A DNA stretch of 36,108 bases from UBA4923 sp964606165 (GCA_964606165.1 CAZSFQ010000014.1:1-36108), one strand, 5' to 3'; positions 15,463-24,688 are shown, counted from the stretch's first letter. The notes: generated by a model from the sequence alone, not told the origin. Translations and numbers: made by a program.

Positions 15463-15999
15463 TCAATCTTTTCCTATTTTATCCTTGCGCGTTCCCAAAA
15501 TCACCTGGTCAAAACGGGATTCGTATGAAAGGAAGCGCTCTCTCAAGGGAGCGGCGAACTGATCCGACCGCAAAAACTTTTTGAAGTCCAGGTAGGGCAA
15601 AAAACGGTAATCAGTTGTCTCTTCTGATTGCAGCTTCACCTCAGGACGTTCCTCTGAAACAAAAACAGCGTAGGCGCAGTAAATCTCATGCCGGTGAAGA
15701 AGACGATAGACAGGAACAAGGTCCCTTTCTTCCACTTCAATCCCTGTTTCTTCTTTCAGCTCACGTACAGCGCCCGCTTCCGGTGTCTCACCCTTGACCA
15801 CGGCACCCGTCGTGATCTCCCAACAAAAGGGCCACAAAGCCTTATTGCCGCGGCGGGTGACCAGGATCTCTCTTTTTGCCGTGATGGTATAAAGTTCAGC
15901 GATGGCGTGGAAGACGCCCGGCGGAATATCCTGCCCCCGTATTAGATCAAAACCCAGCCGGCGGCCTTGCCGGTCAAGCGCGTCCCAGTGCTCACCCAT
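15463..15999 (-). CDS. NUDIX hydrolase
   Basis: 178 residues. The NUDIX box is complete at residues 65-87: G-AVVKG-E-TPEAGAV-REL-KEETGI, giving the metal-binding Glu residues for hydrolysis of nucleoside-diphosphate-linked compounds. The N-terminus (EHWDALDRQGRRLG) resembles YfcD/isopentenyl-isomerase-like NUDIX proteins, so the substrate may not be a nucleotide. AGGGAGC lies upstream of the ATG. It is 31 nt from the membrane-protein gene, within the long operon. Confidence 0.9.
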   Translation of the reverse strand: MGEHWDALDRQGRRLGFDLIRGQDIPPGVFHAIAELYTITAKREILVTRRGNKALWPFCWEITTGAVVKGETPEAGAVRELKEETGIEVEERDLVPVYRLLHRHEIYCAYAVFVSEERPEVKLQSEETTDYRFLPYLDFKKFLRSDQFAAPLRERFLSYESRFDQVILGTRKDKIGKD

Positions 16000-16035
16000 A
16001 AGATTTGCTCCCTGTCTTCCTTTTTGAGCCCGGCG

Positions 16036-16665
16036 CTAAGGGAGATTTCCTTCCAGCTCCTTGATGAAGGTTTCGAAGAATTCTCCCACCTCGATCAGGC
16101 GCGCGTCATCCGGTTCAATCATCATCTTGCTGTAATGTGCCAGTTCAGACAGGCCGAGCGCAAGGTAGTCCGGCGCCGGTTCAAAGCTTTTGTCAAGGAG
16201 TTTGTGCGTTTCGAGGCTCATCTCGAAAGATACAGCGGGGCCGTCCAGCGCGCCGGTAACAGATCCAGTTGAGACCGTCAGGCCGAAATAGAGCAGCTTT
16301 TCGCCACGGTCAATCTGGACGGATCCCTCATTTGCGTAACCGAATTCCTCGGTGCCGAACTCCTCGAAAAGATTGAGGCCAACAAAATAGATCATATGGT
16401 TCTGCTTATCGAAGGACAAATAGTCCGCGATGTCCGTATCTATCTCCAGCCAGTCAATGTCATCGGCGTCTTCTGTGGCTTGAGGCAGGTTGGGCTCTAT
16501 CTGTCCATCCTCCTCGGTGATCAGGCCGCCTGCCCGCGACGGTTCGCTTGTCTGGACGGTTTTTTCAGCTTTCTCTCCCGGCTGAGTCAGACACAAAGCC
16601 AGAAGGGCGGCCGCAATCATGACAAGCAGGACCAGGATCCAAAAAAGAGGTTTCTTGTAAATCAT
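16036..16665 (-). CDS. Hypothetical membrane-anchored or lipoprotein-like protein
   Basis: 209 residues. A Lys-rich start and a hydrophobic helix (LFWILVLLVMIAAALLALC) are followed by an acidic extracellular-type region; the Cys after LLAL could be a weak lipobox. The body contains IDWLEIDTDIADYLSF and ends with a helical segment. No family recognised. A longer frame to 16734 overlaps pirin and has no better start; GGGGAACCGGAG precedes the ATG at 16665. Probably exported and attached to the membrane. Co-directional with pirin (22-nt gap). Confidence 0.6.
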   Translation of the reverse strand: MIYKKPLFWILVLLVMIAAALLALCLTQPGEKAEKTVQTSEPSRAGGLITEEDGQIEPNLPQATEDADDIDWLEIDTDIADYLSFDKQNHMIYFVGLNLFEEFGTEEFGYANEGSVQIDRGEKLLYFGLTVSTGSVTGALDGPAVSFEMSLETHKLLDKSFEPAPDYLALGLSELAHYSKMMIEPDDARLIEVGEFFETFIKELEGNLP

Positions 16666-16687
16666 TGCTCCGGTTCCCCTTGGCGGC

Positions 16688-17527
16688 TTAGTAGGCAATG
16701 CCAGTGCGCAGGAAGCTGCCTTCCCGAAGATCACTGAAGGCCCGGCTTAATTCCTCCCTGGTATTCATGACGATGGGGCCGCCCCAGGCGACCGGCTCCC
16801 CGAGCCGGACCGAGCTCATAAAGAGGATTTGGACAGGGCACTCTGCCGCGCCCAGGGTGACGTGATCACCGGCAGTCAGCTTGACGGCTGTCTTCTCTTC
16901 AACAAGCTCCTGGCCGATCAGGGCATCCCCTATAAGGGTGAAAACCATGGCAGAACGGTTATTTTCAGTTTTCAGGGTGATCGAAGCGTGCGGTTCAAGC
17001 TGGACGTCGTAGTAGTCAAGCGGCAGGTATTTCCCCCAATAGCCCTGTCTCCCCTCGTATTCGCCAGCCAGCAGCCTCAGCTTGCCTCCTTTGAATTCGA
17101 TTTCTTCGATCTCAGCCTGCTTGATACTGTGGTAGGCCGGAGGCGCCATCTTGTCCTTTGCCGGCATATTCAGCCAGAGCTGGACGCCCAGGAGCCGGTC
17201 CGAAGCTGGCAGCATCTCCTCGTGCATGATGCCGGACCCCGCGGTCATCCATTGGACTTCGCCGTCTCCGATGGTGTCCTCATGCTTGAGGCTGTCACGA
17301 TGGGTCATATGGCCGCGGTAGACATAACTGATCGTTTCAATTCCGCGATGAGGGTGCATGGGAAAACCAGCGGTGTAATCATCCGGGTTGGTGCTGTCGA
17401 AGGAATCGAGCAGCAGGAAGGGATCGTACCGGTCAACAGTCCGGCTGCCGAGAACACGCACCAAACTGACGCCCGCCCCGTCCCGGGTCCGGTAACCCGT
17501 GATTTGATGGTCTATTATTCTTTCCAT
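16688..17527 (-). CDS. Pirin family protein
   Basis: 279 residues, a bicupin. The N-terminal cupin has the metal site His58, His60 (MHPHRGIET), His102 and Glu104 (MHEEM). Bacterial pirins are Fe-dependent proteins with quercetinase-like or regulatory activity, often tied to redox stress. The chosen ATG has GGGAG upstream; an upstream TTG (17554) would lengthen the overlap. The start lies 13 nt inside the nitroreductase gene, so the two are coupled. Confidence 0.93.
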   Translation of the reverse strand: MERIIDHQITGYRTRDGAGVSLVRVLGSRTVDRYDPFLLLDSFDSTNPDDYTAGFPMHPHRGIETISYVYRGHMTHRDSLKHEDTIGDGEVQWMTAGSGIMHEEMLPASDRLLGVQLWLNMPAKDKMAPPAYHSIKQAEIEEIEFKGGKLRLLAGEYEGRQGYWGKYLPLDYYDVQLEPHASITLKTENNRSAMVFTLIGDALIGQELVEEKTAVKLTAGDHVTLGAAECPVQILFMSSVRLGEPVAWGGPIVMNTREELSRAFSDLREGSFLRTGIAY

Positions 17528-18234
17528 TTCTTTTCTCCCGGGGCCTGGTCCCACTCAAAATTGTCTTTCCCCGCGCCGATTTCAAAATGACACTTGACAA
17601 TGCCCAGGTCAACCCTGGAATAGAAACCGGGCAGAGCTTTCGCCGTCACCTTGTTGCCATTCAAAGTCAGCAGGAATTTCTGCTGATTGGTCGCGGTTGG
17701 CGCAAGAAGGGCTGCCTCCATGCCGTCACGAAACCAGCCGGGCATGTCACCGTCGACCCGGCACAGCTCCATCATATCCTTTGACCGCCGAGGCCTGCCC
17801 TGGGTTTCACCATAGCCGATGGCGATGACCAGGCGGACTCTTTCCCCCCTGTTCAGGCTGACAGGGATTCTGGATCCCCGGTAATGCAGGCCGACCCAGC
17901 AGGTGTTCAGGCCCAGCTGCTGGGCCCTGAGGACGAAGTGCTGACCGTAATAGCCATAGAGCTCATCCTTGCCTCGGGGTCCGGCCAGGACCAGGTAATT
18001 CCTGCAGTTTTTGAATCGACCGTAACGCGCCAGGCGGCTCTCGAAGACTTTTGGCTCATCGAAAAAAAGCTGCATGTTGAGGCCGCTCTTTTTATTGTAC
18101 AGGTCGGTTATCCCGCGCAAAGCCTCCGCAAGGTCACCTTGGATCTCGCGGTCGGTGAAGCTTCGTACCGAATGCCTTGACTTGATCGCTTCCAGCAGAT
18201 CCGTTCCTGCCTCCAATTCAGCTGTAATAACCAT
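17515..18234 (-). CDS. Nitroreductase family protein (TM1586-like)
   Basis: 239 residues. The N-terminus AIKSRHSVRSFTDREI is the flavin (FMN) phosphate-binding motif of nitroreductases. The layout, with a two-lobed repeat and the late LLAPTATNQQKFLL motif, fits the putative TM-nitroreductase subfamily, in which two halves sit in one chain. An FMN-dependent NAD(P)H oxidoreductase with unknown substrate. The start is 2 nt after the ABM gene stop and overlaps pirin at its end. Confidence 0.88.
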   Translation of the reverse strand: MVITAELEAGTDLLEAIKSRHSVRSFTDREIQGDLAEALRGITDLYNKKSGLNMQLFFDEPKVFESRLARYGRFKNCRNYLVLAGPRGKDELYGYYGQHFVLRAQQLGLNTCWVGLHYRGSRIPVSLNRGERVRLVIAIGYGETQGRPRRSKDMMELCRVDGDMPGWFRDGMEAALLAPTATNQQKFLLTLNGNKVTAKALPGFYSRVDLGIVKCHFEIGAGKDNFEWDQAPGEKKWKE

Positions 18235-18236
18235 GA

Positions 18237-18584
18237 TCAGGAACCGAATTCCTTCCTGGAATCCTCCGGCGCTTCCTCCCTGTCTGTCATGGTGTAGCTT
18301 CGGATCTTTCCGGTGACGGTGATCCGGTATTCATCGAACATCAGGTCACGTCCCTGCCGCTGAGCCAGACGGTGTTCAGCCTGTTGCCGCCAACGGCTGA
18401 CGGCCTCCTCACTTTCCCATACAGAGAGGCTGAGGATCTTTCCTTCTTCTGAAAGACTGCTGAAGCGTTCCGACCGGATAAAGCCTTCACTTGACTGAAG
18501 CGCCTCCCGGATACCGGCCGCTAATTCCAGGTACTTTTCCTGGTATATCTTTTTGACGGTGACTTCAAACAGCACATAAATCAT
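18237..18584 (-). CDS. Antibiotic biosynthesis monooxygenase (ABM) domain protein
   Basis: 115 residues, a small ferredoxin-like-fold dimer. Motifs: YVLFEVTVKKIYQEKYLELA, EGFIRSERFSS and ILSLSVWESEEAVSRWRQ, close to the YqjZ/ABM type. Such proteins act as cofactor-free monooxygenases or heme/quinone-related enzymes. AAAGGA lies 8 nt upstream of the ATG. It is immediately followed by the nitroreductase gene. Confidence 0.85.
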   Translation of the reverse strand: MIYVLFEVTVKKIYQEKYLELAAGIREALQSSEGFIRSERFSSLSEEGKILSLSVWESEEAVSRWRQQAEHRLAQRQGRDLMFDEYRITVTGKIRSYTMTDREEAPEDSRKEFGS

Positions 18585-18630
18585 GGACTTGTCCTTTCAC
18601 TCGGCAAGACAAAGCCTGGCCGGCCGGCAA

Positions 18631-19392
18631 TCACTGCCGCCCCAAAACATGCTCATCCAGCCATTTGGCGACGCCGTCCCGGTCATTGGTGTCACAGATG
18701 GCGTCCGCCACATCGCGGGCACGGTCAATGGCGTTAGCCATGGCCACGCCGTGGCCAACATGGATCAGCATATCGACATCGTTGTCATCATCACCGAAGG
18801 CGACGATGTGTTCCCTGTCAATGTCAAAGGCCTCCGCGATCGCCGAAACGCCAAAGCTTTTTCGTGCTTCCTTGTGCATGACCATGGCCATCCTGTCCCG
18901 GGTCACGGTCAGGTAACAATCGTCAGGAATCCGTGACTGAATGAAATCAAGCTGACGGGGATGGTCGATGAGGGCGTAAAGCTTGCCGGCCTGGCCCATG
19001 CTGTCGTCAAAGTCGCTGATAACAAAGCGGTCAAAGCCACTCCACCGTGCCCCAACGTCGAAGTTGGAAAAATGGGTTCCATCGATTTCTGCGACCACAT
19101 CCAATCCGTAAGCGGCAAGCTCACGCAGGAAGGGGGCAAAAAGAAAGGAGGGAATGGTGCGGTCGTAGACGAGCCTGCCGCCGACATAAGCCTTGGCTCC
19201 ATTCAAATGAACGTGGCCATCAAACAGTGCGTGGGAGAGGAGTGATTCGGTGCTGTCCCCCCGCCCTGTCGCGAAAATCACCTTGACCCCGAGCGCCCTG
19301 ACCTTCTCGATGACCCCAAGCGTATAGGAGGAAACCGTTTTATCGGTCCGCAGCAGGGTGTCATCCAGATCGGTTGCAATCATTTTTATCAT
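18631..19392 (-). CDS. Cof-type HAD-IIB phosphatase
   Basis: 253 residues. HAD motif I is IATDLDDTLL, motif II ATGRG, motif III a Lys in the RKSFGVSAI region, motif IV FGDDDNDVDML. Cof-type enzymes dephosphorylate sugar or cofactor phosphates in the cytoplasm. The ATG at 19392 lies 19 nt after the DUF438 stop; no strong Shine-Dalgarno is visible, so translation may be coupled. An upstream TTG (19449) would overlap DUF438. Confidence 0.9.
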   Translation of the reverse strand: MIKMIATDLDDTLLRTDKTVSSYTLGVIEKVRALGVKVIFATGRGDSTESLLSHALFDGHVHLNGAKAYVGGRLVYDRTIPSFLFAPFLRELAAYGLDVVAEIDGTHFSNFDVGARWSGFDRFVISDFDDSMGQAGKLYALIDHPRQLDFIQSRIPDDCYLTVTRDRMAMVMHKEARKSFGVSAIAEAFDIDREHIVAFGDDDNDVDMLIHVGHGVAMANAIDRARDVADAICDTNDRDGVAKWLDEHVLGRQ

Positions 19393-19411
19393 GGCATCAA
19401 AAGCTGGCGGA

Positions 19412-20602
19412 TTATTCCCCGCCGTCCACAAGGGTTCGGCTCCCTTCAAGTTTTCTCAGTTCTGAGATTTCTTCAGTTACCTCGACCACACCCAGGTAGG
19501 TCCCCTGCTTATCCCGTACCGCGTAGTAACGGATCAGGATGAAAAGGCCGTCTTTTTGGATCCAGAAGTGCTCCTGGTCCTTTTCCCCGGACTTGAAGCT
19601 TTCGACTACAGCCAGCACCCGGTCCAGGCTCTTGGGCGGGTGGCAGTCCTCCACCAGGCGGCCGATGATGGTCCGCGTGCGGGGGAAGACACGATCCTTG
19701 CCTTCACTGAAATATTGTACCCTGCCCCCGGCGTTCACGAAAGTGATGTCGCCCGGCAGTGTATTCAGCAGGGTTTCCAGTTCATGCAAACTGAAGTAGC
19801 CGCTTGGAAGCTCAATGTCCTTGCCTTCTGTCCTTTGGGCCGGGGCTGTTTCACCTTTGAGCCAGGCGGCAGCGTCGGAGGGGCTGGCGCCCTCAATGGC
19901 TTCTGCAAAGGCGTAGCCGTAATGGGCGCTTTCGCCCGCCACCACTTTCCAGTCGTCCTCGGTCAGGTTGTCAACCAGCATGGGTTTCAGGATTTCGTTT
20001 TCCTTGTGGATCATGCCGCGGACTTCCAGCTCCATCTCGGCGAAAAGCTTCTCGTCCTTCTGGCCTGCCCGCGCCCGGACCAGTGACTCCTTGATCAGGC
20101 CGCGGATCTCGTCGTCTTTGCCCCACATAACTTTGGGAGGGGCGGTAATACCGTTTCTTTCCAGATAGGGGAAGATGAGGTTTTCCTTGCGGGCATAATG
20201 CTTGTCCACTTTGTAAAGTTTCTCCAGGGCCTGGACATAAGCACTGCCGTCACCCGTGGATAAAAAAGCTGCCTTGGCACGGGCATAGTCGCCGTCCAAA
20301 AATTGCGCCAGGCCCTCGTTCTCCTTGTAGAAAACGGTGAGGGGGTGACCCATTTCCGGATCGACGGAGATGACATTGACATTCCCCTCGACGATCGAGG
20401 CATGGACGTTACACAGGTTCAATATTTCTTCGACGGGCGTGCCCGATTTAATCAGTTCGGCCTCAGCCGCCGCGATCTCTTTGGCATCGACCGTTTTGAA
20501 GGTTGCCAGGAACTCTTCCCGCACATCTTCGACACTCGCGCCTTCGCTCAGTTTTCTCAGGATACTCTTCAGTGCCTCCGCTTGGCTCAATTCCTTGCTC
20601 AT
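19412..20602 (-). CDS. DUF438-hemerythrin-PAS sensor protein
   Basis: 396 residues, soluble. DUF438 occupies ~10-75 (LKSILRKLSEGASVEDVREEF...), a hemerythrin-like HHE region ~85-230 with His/Glu pairs suited to a di-iron or heme site (DKHYARKENLIFPYLE, MIHKENEILKP), and a PAS domain ~270-390 (LPGDITFVNAGGRVQYFSEG, GRLVEDCHPPKSL, GVVEVTEEI). Family members are proposed oxygen/NO or redox sensors. There is no output domain, so it may signal by contact or act as a diiron enzyme. AGGAGGAAACTC precedes the ATG. It leads the nine-gene minus-strand run. Confidence 0.9.
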   Translation of the reverse strand: MSKELSQAEALKSILRKLSEGASVEDVREEFLATFKTVDAKEIAAAEAELIKSGTPVEEILNLCNVHASIVEGNVNVISVDPEMGHPLTVFYKENEGLAQFLDGDYARAKAAFLSTGDGSAYVQALEKLYKVDKHYARKENLIFPYLERNGITAPPKVMWGKDDEIRGLIKESLVRARAGQKDEKLFAEMELEVRGMIHKENEILKPMLVDNLTEDDWKVVAGESAHYGYAFAEAIEGASPSDAAAWLKGETAPAQRTEGKDIELPSGYFSLHELETLLNTLPGDITFVNAGGRVQYFSEGKDRVFPRTRTIIGRLVEDCHPPKSLDRVLAVVESFKSGEKDQEHFWIQKDGLFILIRYYAVRDKQGTYLGVVEVTEEISELRKLEGSRTLVDGGE

Positions 20603-20779
20603 GAGTTTCCTCCTGTTCTCTTATTTCAAAAATCTCTTTTTTGTTTCCATGATAACCGAATCAAGATATTTGCCAGTTACGGGTGTTCCCGAAAAATCCC
20701 ATGAGTAGCCGTAGTTGAGCTTATTTGCGCTATCATGGTCTTCAACGGTTTGATGGATGGTTTGATCCGGGAAGGACAA

Positions 20780-21754
20780 ATGGATAATTTGGAAAACGAT
20801 AAGACGGACCAGGACAAGCAGGATACAGGGCGTTTCACCGCGCGGATCAATGGCCTCCAGCAGCGAATTGAAGACCTGTCCAGGGAGAAAACCTGGATCA
20901 CTGCCTGGAAAGAGCGTCTGAAGCGCCTCTTTGATCTGAAAATTGGCATCAGCGCCGCTGCGTCATCTTTCTACTTGCTTTTTTCCGTATTCCCCTTGAT
21001 TATCCTGATTTTCAGCCTGCTGGAATTGCTGGACCTGGGCCTGGCGGGCAGGCTCGAACTTGCCATGCCGGCGCTGAGCGCGGTGATTCCCCTGGAAATT
21101 CTGGCTGTCTTGGGAGATTTTCTCGATTCAGTCGGCCGGACCAGCAGCATTCCCTTCCTGTCCCTGTCCATTCTGGGACTGCTGTGGGCGGCATCCCGGG
21201 GAGCGGGCAATACTGTGGCGTCCTTGCACCGGATTTACCACTCCCAAACCAGATACAATTTTCTCTTTCTTCGCTTGCTTGGCATCATCGCCATCTTCGT
21301 AATCGGCGTCACCTTGGCAATTATCCTCTTACTGCTGGCTTTCAACCGTTTCCTGATCGCCTACCTGACAGAGTTTTTCATACTTCCGGACTTCTTGCTC
21401 AAGGACGAGTTTGGCCTCCTGGCCAACCTGGCCGCCTTTATACTGCTCACCTTCATCTTCACCATTGTCTTCGTCCTGCTCAAGCGTCAACGCCACTTCC
21501 TGCGCCTGACCATCCTGTCCGCCATGCTGACCGCAGCCGGATGGATTGTCATCTCCCACGGCCTGTCCTATTTCATTTCAATCCAGACCCGCTACTACAT
21601 TATGTATGGAAGCATTACCGGCATCATCTTCCTCATGCTCTGGCTTTACCTGGCTGTCTACATCATGATGTCGGGTGCCTTCCTCCACGCCGAATTAATC
21701 CGGAAGTACCCGAAACCGGAGAAGCAAAAAGCAGGGGCTGCTGAAAAAAACTAA
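20780..21754 (+). CDS. YihY/BrkB family membrane protein
   Basis: 324 residues, multi-pass inner-membrane protein. A charged N-terminal arm (~1-50) precedes about six hydrophobic segments, with the family-typical GISAAASSFYLLFSVFPLIIL (~55-75) and the late YGSITGIIFLMLWLYLAVYIMMSGAFLHAEL. The ATG at 20780 is preceded by GGAAGGAC; a further upstream ATG has no site. Function is not settled in the family (BrkB-like). Divergent from DUF438. Confidence 0.9.
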   Translation: MDNLENDKTDQDKQDTGRFTARINGLQQRIEDLSREKTWITAWKERLKRLFDLKIGISAAASSFYLLFSVFPLIILIFSLLELLDLGLAGRLELAMPALSAVIPLEILAVLGDFLDSVGRTSSIPFLSLSILGLLWAASRGAGNTVASLHRIYHSQTRYNFLFLRLLGIIAIFVIGVTLAIILLLLAFNRFLIAYLTEFFILPDFLLKDEFGLLANLAAFILLTFIFTIVFVLLKRQRHFLRLTILSAMLTAAGWIVISHGLSYFISIQTRYYIMYGSITGIIFLMLWLYLAVYIMMSGAFLHAELIRKYPKPEKQKAGAAEKN

Positions 21755-21807
21755 GATGCTCCGCAGCCGATACGCGGGTCATCCGGTCCAAATGTAGTCA
21801 TCCGGAT

Positions 21808-23043
21808 TTAGGCAAGATCCTCAACATAGATGTTTGTGTCATCGAAGAGCATGCGTACGGGTTTGTTGTGGAGATTATCGATTAACCTGATGTTTTCAAG
21901 AAATGGCTTGATGAGATCGATCTGATTCTCCAAGAATTCTTGCATGGTTTGCCCGGTCCGCACGGAGATCTTGTTTTCGAGTTTTTTCCCTGCTTCAATC
22001 AATGTTTCATCAAACGAGGAATCGCCGACGAGGGGTATCTTTGCAGCTGTTTTACCCGCAATGGTACTCAAGCTGGCAAGACCTCTCAGGAGGCTTGATT
22101 GAATGGAGGAGTCTGATTTGGCCTCAATCAAGTTATAACACTGGGTGTAAACGTTTCTATAGTTCTCAGAATGGGATTCAATTTTGGACACAACGCTCTC
22201 AAGGTAGAAAGTATCAAAGTTGCCTAATAACATCACTTCAACGAATGAAGAAAAAGCGAATAAATAGACCGACAATTCCATATTCTTAAATTCAGCGCCA
22301 AGCTTATTGATTTGTTTCGTAACATTTTTATCACTATTCAAGAATGACTTGCGGGAGATCATCGTTTTTATTCTTTTGCCATAAAAATCGATTCTGCCCG
22401 CCGATGACTGCTTAATATCCAACGCTTTTATATGGTTGCTGCGCCGGAACTGATCATTGTCCCAGTTGAACTTAAAATTGCTCAAAAGATCAGACAGGAA
22501 ACTCAAATCACCTTTCAGTTCGGACTCTTCTTTTTGCTTGAGAAAGTCCAGAATTTCCTGCTGTGTTTCTTGAACGGCATCAAGCTTTTTGTAAATGCAA
22601 GCCATCATTGCAAGCATAATCAGCATTTCAGGGTCGATTGCCAGAGTTTCTTCACCTTCAAACGGCTTCAGGATTGCCTGTCCGCCTCCCACAGCACCAT
22701 TCTTTTTCAGTATGCTCCCCAAATAACCCTCTTTGTCTTTGAACTTGGCAAGCCTGCCTCCCATGGGTACAAAGACTTCATAAAGTCCGCCTTGACCGGG
22801 GATGGTTGCCCCGGGCTTGCCCGCGATTTTGTTCTCCTGGGGCAAAAAGTTATTGATTGCCTCGATCACCCCCACCAGACCCCCGCCGAAGCGCAGCAAT
22901 TCTTTGATTGAAAACCGTACGAAGTGATTTGGATCGGGAGTATCATCTGTAGGGACCGGATAGTAGCGCAGATCCGTCATTTTTTTCATGATCTCTTCTT
23001 TGTCGTCGCCAACTGAATCTTCAAACTCAAATTCCTTGACCAT
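21808..23043 (-). CDS. Unknown 411-residue protein
   Basis: No family recognised. The N-terminus is acidic, then a Gly-rich stretch GGGLVGVIEAINNFL (~53-67), a beta-like region with GATIPGQGGLYEVFVPMGGRLAKF (~77-100), and a hydrophobic helix DPEMLIMLAMMACIY (~135-149). A coiled-coil-like Q/E/K segment (~150-180) and a long helical C-terminal half follow. No signal peptide, enzyme motif or nucleotide-binding loop. Gene is AT-richer than its neighbours and stands alone between convergent YihY and DJ-1. Layout (an amphipathic helix in a helical body) could suit a membrane-acting or scaffold protein; this is speculation. Confidence 0.6.
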   Translation of the reverse strand: MVKEFEFEDSVGDDKEEIMKKMTDLRYYPVPTDDTPDPNHFVRFSIKELLRFGGGLVGVIEAINNFLPQENKIAGKPGATIPGQGGLYEVFVPMGGRLAKFKDKEGYLGSILKKNGAVGGGQAILKPFEGEETLAIDPEMLIMLAMMACIYKKLDAVQETQQEILDFLKQKEESELKGDLSFLSDLLSNFKFNWDNDQFRRSNHIKALDIKQSSAGRIDFYGKRIKTMISRKSFLNSDKNVTKQINKLGAEFKNMELSVYLFAFSSFVEVMLLGNFDTFYLESVVSKIESHSENYRNVYTQCYNLIEAKSDSSIQSSLLRGLASLSTIAGKTAAKIPLVGDSSFDETLIEAGKKLENKISVRTGQTMQEFLENQIDLIKPFLENIRLIDNLHNKPVRMLFDDTNIYVEDLA

Positions 23044-23115
23044 GGAATCGCCCTTTCATGACCTCATGCGCCGCAAAAGCCCGGTTTCTTGTTTTGCCTC
23101 TCATGATTGAACAGT

Positions 23116-23625
23116 TCAGGACAATCCGATCATCCCCAATAATGCCTTCATCAGGGCCGGCAGGTCCTGGGGTGTACGGGAGGTGATCAGGTGGCCTGAC
23201 ACTACAACCTCCTGGTCAAGCCAGCTGGCTCCGGCATGGATCAGGTCATCCTTGATGGAGAAAAAGGAGGTTACTTCCTTACCTTTCAGGTCACAGCAGG
23301 ATGCCAGCATCCAGGCGCCATGACAGATGGCGGCAATTGGCTTTTTCAGTTTATCGAAAGCCGTGACCAGTTCCCGTGTTGATTCTGAGCGCCGCATGTA
23401 ATCGGGCGAAAAGCCTCCCGGGATAAACAAGGCCGCGTAATCGCCGGCCTTGACGTCACCGGAACCGTGGGTGCTTTTCATGGGAAGCCCTGCTTTGCTG
23501 CTGTAGACGGTATCTTTGTCGGCGCCGATCAGGTGCACCTCAAAGTCTTCCCTCAAACGGTGGTAGGGATAGATCAATTCGTGCTCATCGAACATATTCT
23601 CAACAAGAATCGCGATTTTTATCAT
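23116..23625 (-). CDS. DJ-1/PfpI family protein
   Basis: 169 residues. The nucleophile elbow is AICHGAW with Cys101 followed by His102, and the family acid region VENMFDEHE near the start. Members act as proteases, glyoxalase/deglycase or redox-repair enzymes. AAGGAGGTA precedes the ATG. Single gene, probably stress-related. Confidence 0.92.
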   Translation of the reverse strand: MIKIAILVENMFDEHELIYPYHRLREDFEVHLIGADKDTVYSSKAGLPMKSTHGSGDVKAGDYAALFIPGGFSPDYMRRSESTRELVTAFDKLKKPIAAICHGAWMLASCCDLKGKEVTSFFSIKDDLIHAGASWLDQEVVVSGHLITSRTPQDLPALMKALLGMIGLS

Positions 23626-23688
23626 TGGGGGTACCTCCTTAAGTCAGTGTAATCAGTTAAGACCATCTTAAACGATGGAGGAGAGGAT

Positions 23689-23726
23689 AAAAAGGAGCCG
23701 CGGGCAGCTCTCTGGTCACGGCTGCC
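23689..23726 (-). terminator. Probable terminator of the exonuclease III gene
   Basis: On the minus strand, a GCAGCCG...GAGCTGCCCGCGGCT region can fold as AGCCG/CGGCT or GAGC/GCTC hairpins, and is followed by CCTTTTTA. Alternative stems make it less certain. Confidence 0.4.
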
Positions 23727-23786
23727 ATAAGACGGGTCAGGGTTCAGGTTTTCACTTGGAAGAACGGTTCAGTTTTGAAGTTTAAG

Positions 23787-24620
23787 CTAAAAAGACAGGT
23801 CCATTTCGAGAAGCAGGGGCGTGTGGTCCTGCCTTGGTCCAGAATCGATCATTTCAGATTTGAGAACCTGATCCGCCAGACGGTCGCTGACGATCCAGTA
23901 ATCGATCCTCCAGCCTGAATTATTGATTTTGCTTGTCCTGGCCCGCTGCGCCCACCAGGAATAGATGCCTTCCACATCCCCGTGAAGGTGTCGGAAGGTG
24001 TCAGTAAAACCTTTGGCCAGCAGATTGGAAAAACCGGCACGCTCTTCATCTGTGAAGCCTGCCGTTTGCCGATTGTTGTCTGGATGAGCCAGGTCGATCT
24101 CCTTGTGGGCCACATTGAAATCACCGGTGGCCAGGACCTGTTTGCCCGCGTCCATGCCTGCCAGGTAATCGGCGTATTTTTGGTCCCACACCTGACGGTC
24201 TCGCAGACGGGCCAGGCCTTCACCCGCATTGGGCGTATAGACCTGAGTTAAAAAAAAGTCGTCAAACTCCAAGGTAATGATGCGGCCCTCCGCGTCCATG
24301 GTGCCGGGCGCCCCGATGACCGGGTAGCTGACGACCGGTGTCAGGTGATTCTTGTACAAAAACATAGTGCCGGCGTAGCCCGGGCGCGCCGGTTCCCTGG
24401 AACTGTTCCAGACTGCCCGGTATTTGGGAAATCGGTTGGCCAGAATTTCCAAATGTTTTTTGGTTGGTCCGTGGCCGGGAAGCTTTGTTTCCTGCAAGGC
24501 GATAATGTCAGGATCATGTTCCTGGATGGTTTCCAATACCGCCTGGGACAGAAGTGCGCGTTCCGATGTGCCTGTCAAGGCAGCATTTAATGAATCAATA
24601 TTCCACGAGATTAACTTCAA
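23787..24620 (-). CDS. xth: Exodeoxyribonuclease III (AP endonuclease, ExoA type)
   Basis: 277 residues, Mg-dependent AP endonuclease/3'-exonuclease for base-excision repair. Motifs: LISWNIDSLNA (N-terminal Asn), IALQETKLPG (Glu44), TQVYTPNAGE, ATGDFNVAH, WRIDYWIVS and a final QDHTPLLLEM with the catalytic Asp-His pair. The start is a TTG at 24620 (Met-Lys-Leu-Ile-Ser), preceded by GGGGAAG; no ATG fits the conserved N-terminus. Monocistronic. Confidence 0.93.
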   Translation of the reverse strand: MKLISWNIDSLNAALTGTSERALLSQAVLETIQEHDPDIIALQETKLPGHGPTKKHLEILANRFPKYRAVWNSSREPARPGYAGTMFLYKNHLTPVVSYPVIGAPGTMDAEGRIITLEFDDFFLTQVYTPNAGEGLARLRDRQVWDQKYADYLAGMDAGKQVLATGDFNVAHKEIDLAHPDNNRQTAGFTDEERAGFSNLLAKGFTDTFRHLHGDVEGIYSWWAQRARTSKINNSGWRIDYWIVSDRLADQVLKSEMIDSGPRQDHTPLLLEMDLSF

Positions 24621-24688
24621 GAGCTTCCCCCACTCGTTTGGGCAAATTCATGCGGTTTTCCGTATCTGCTTTTTGTGTTAACAGGCAG

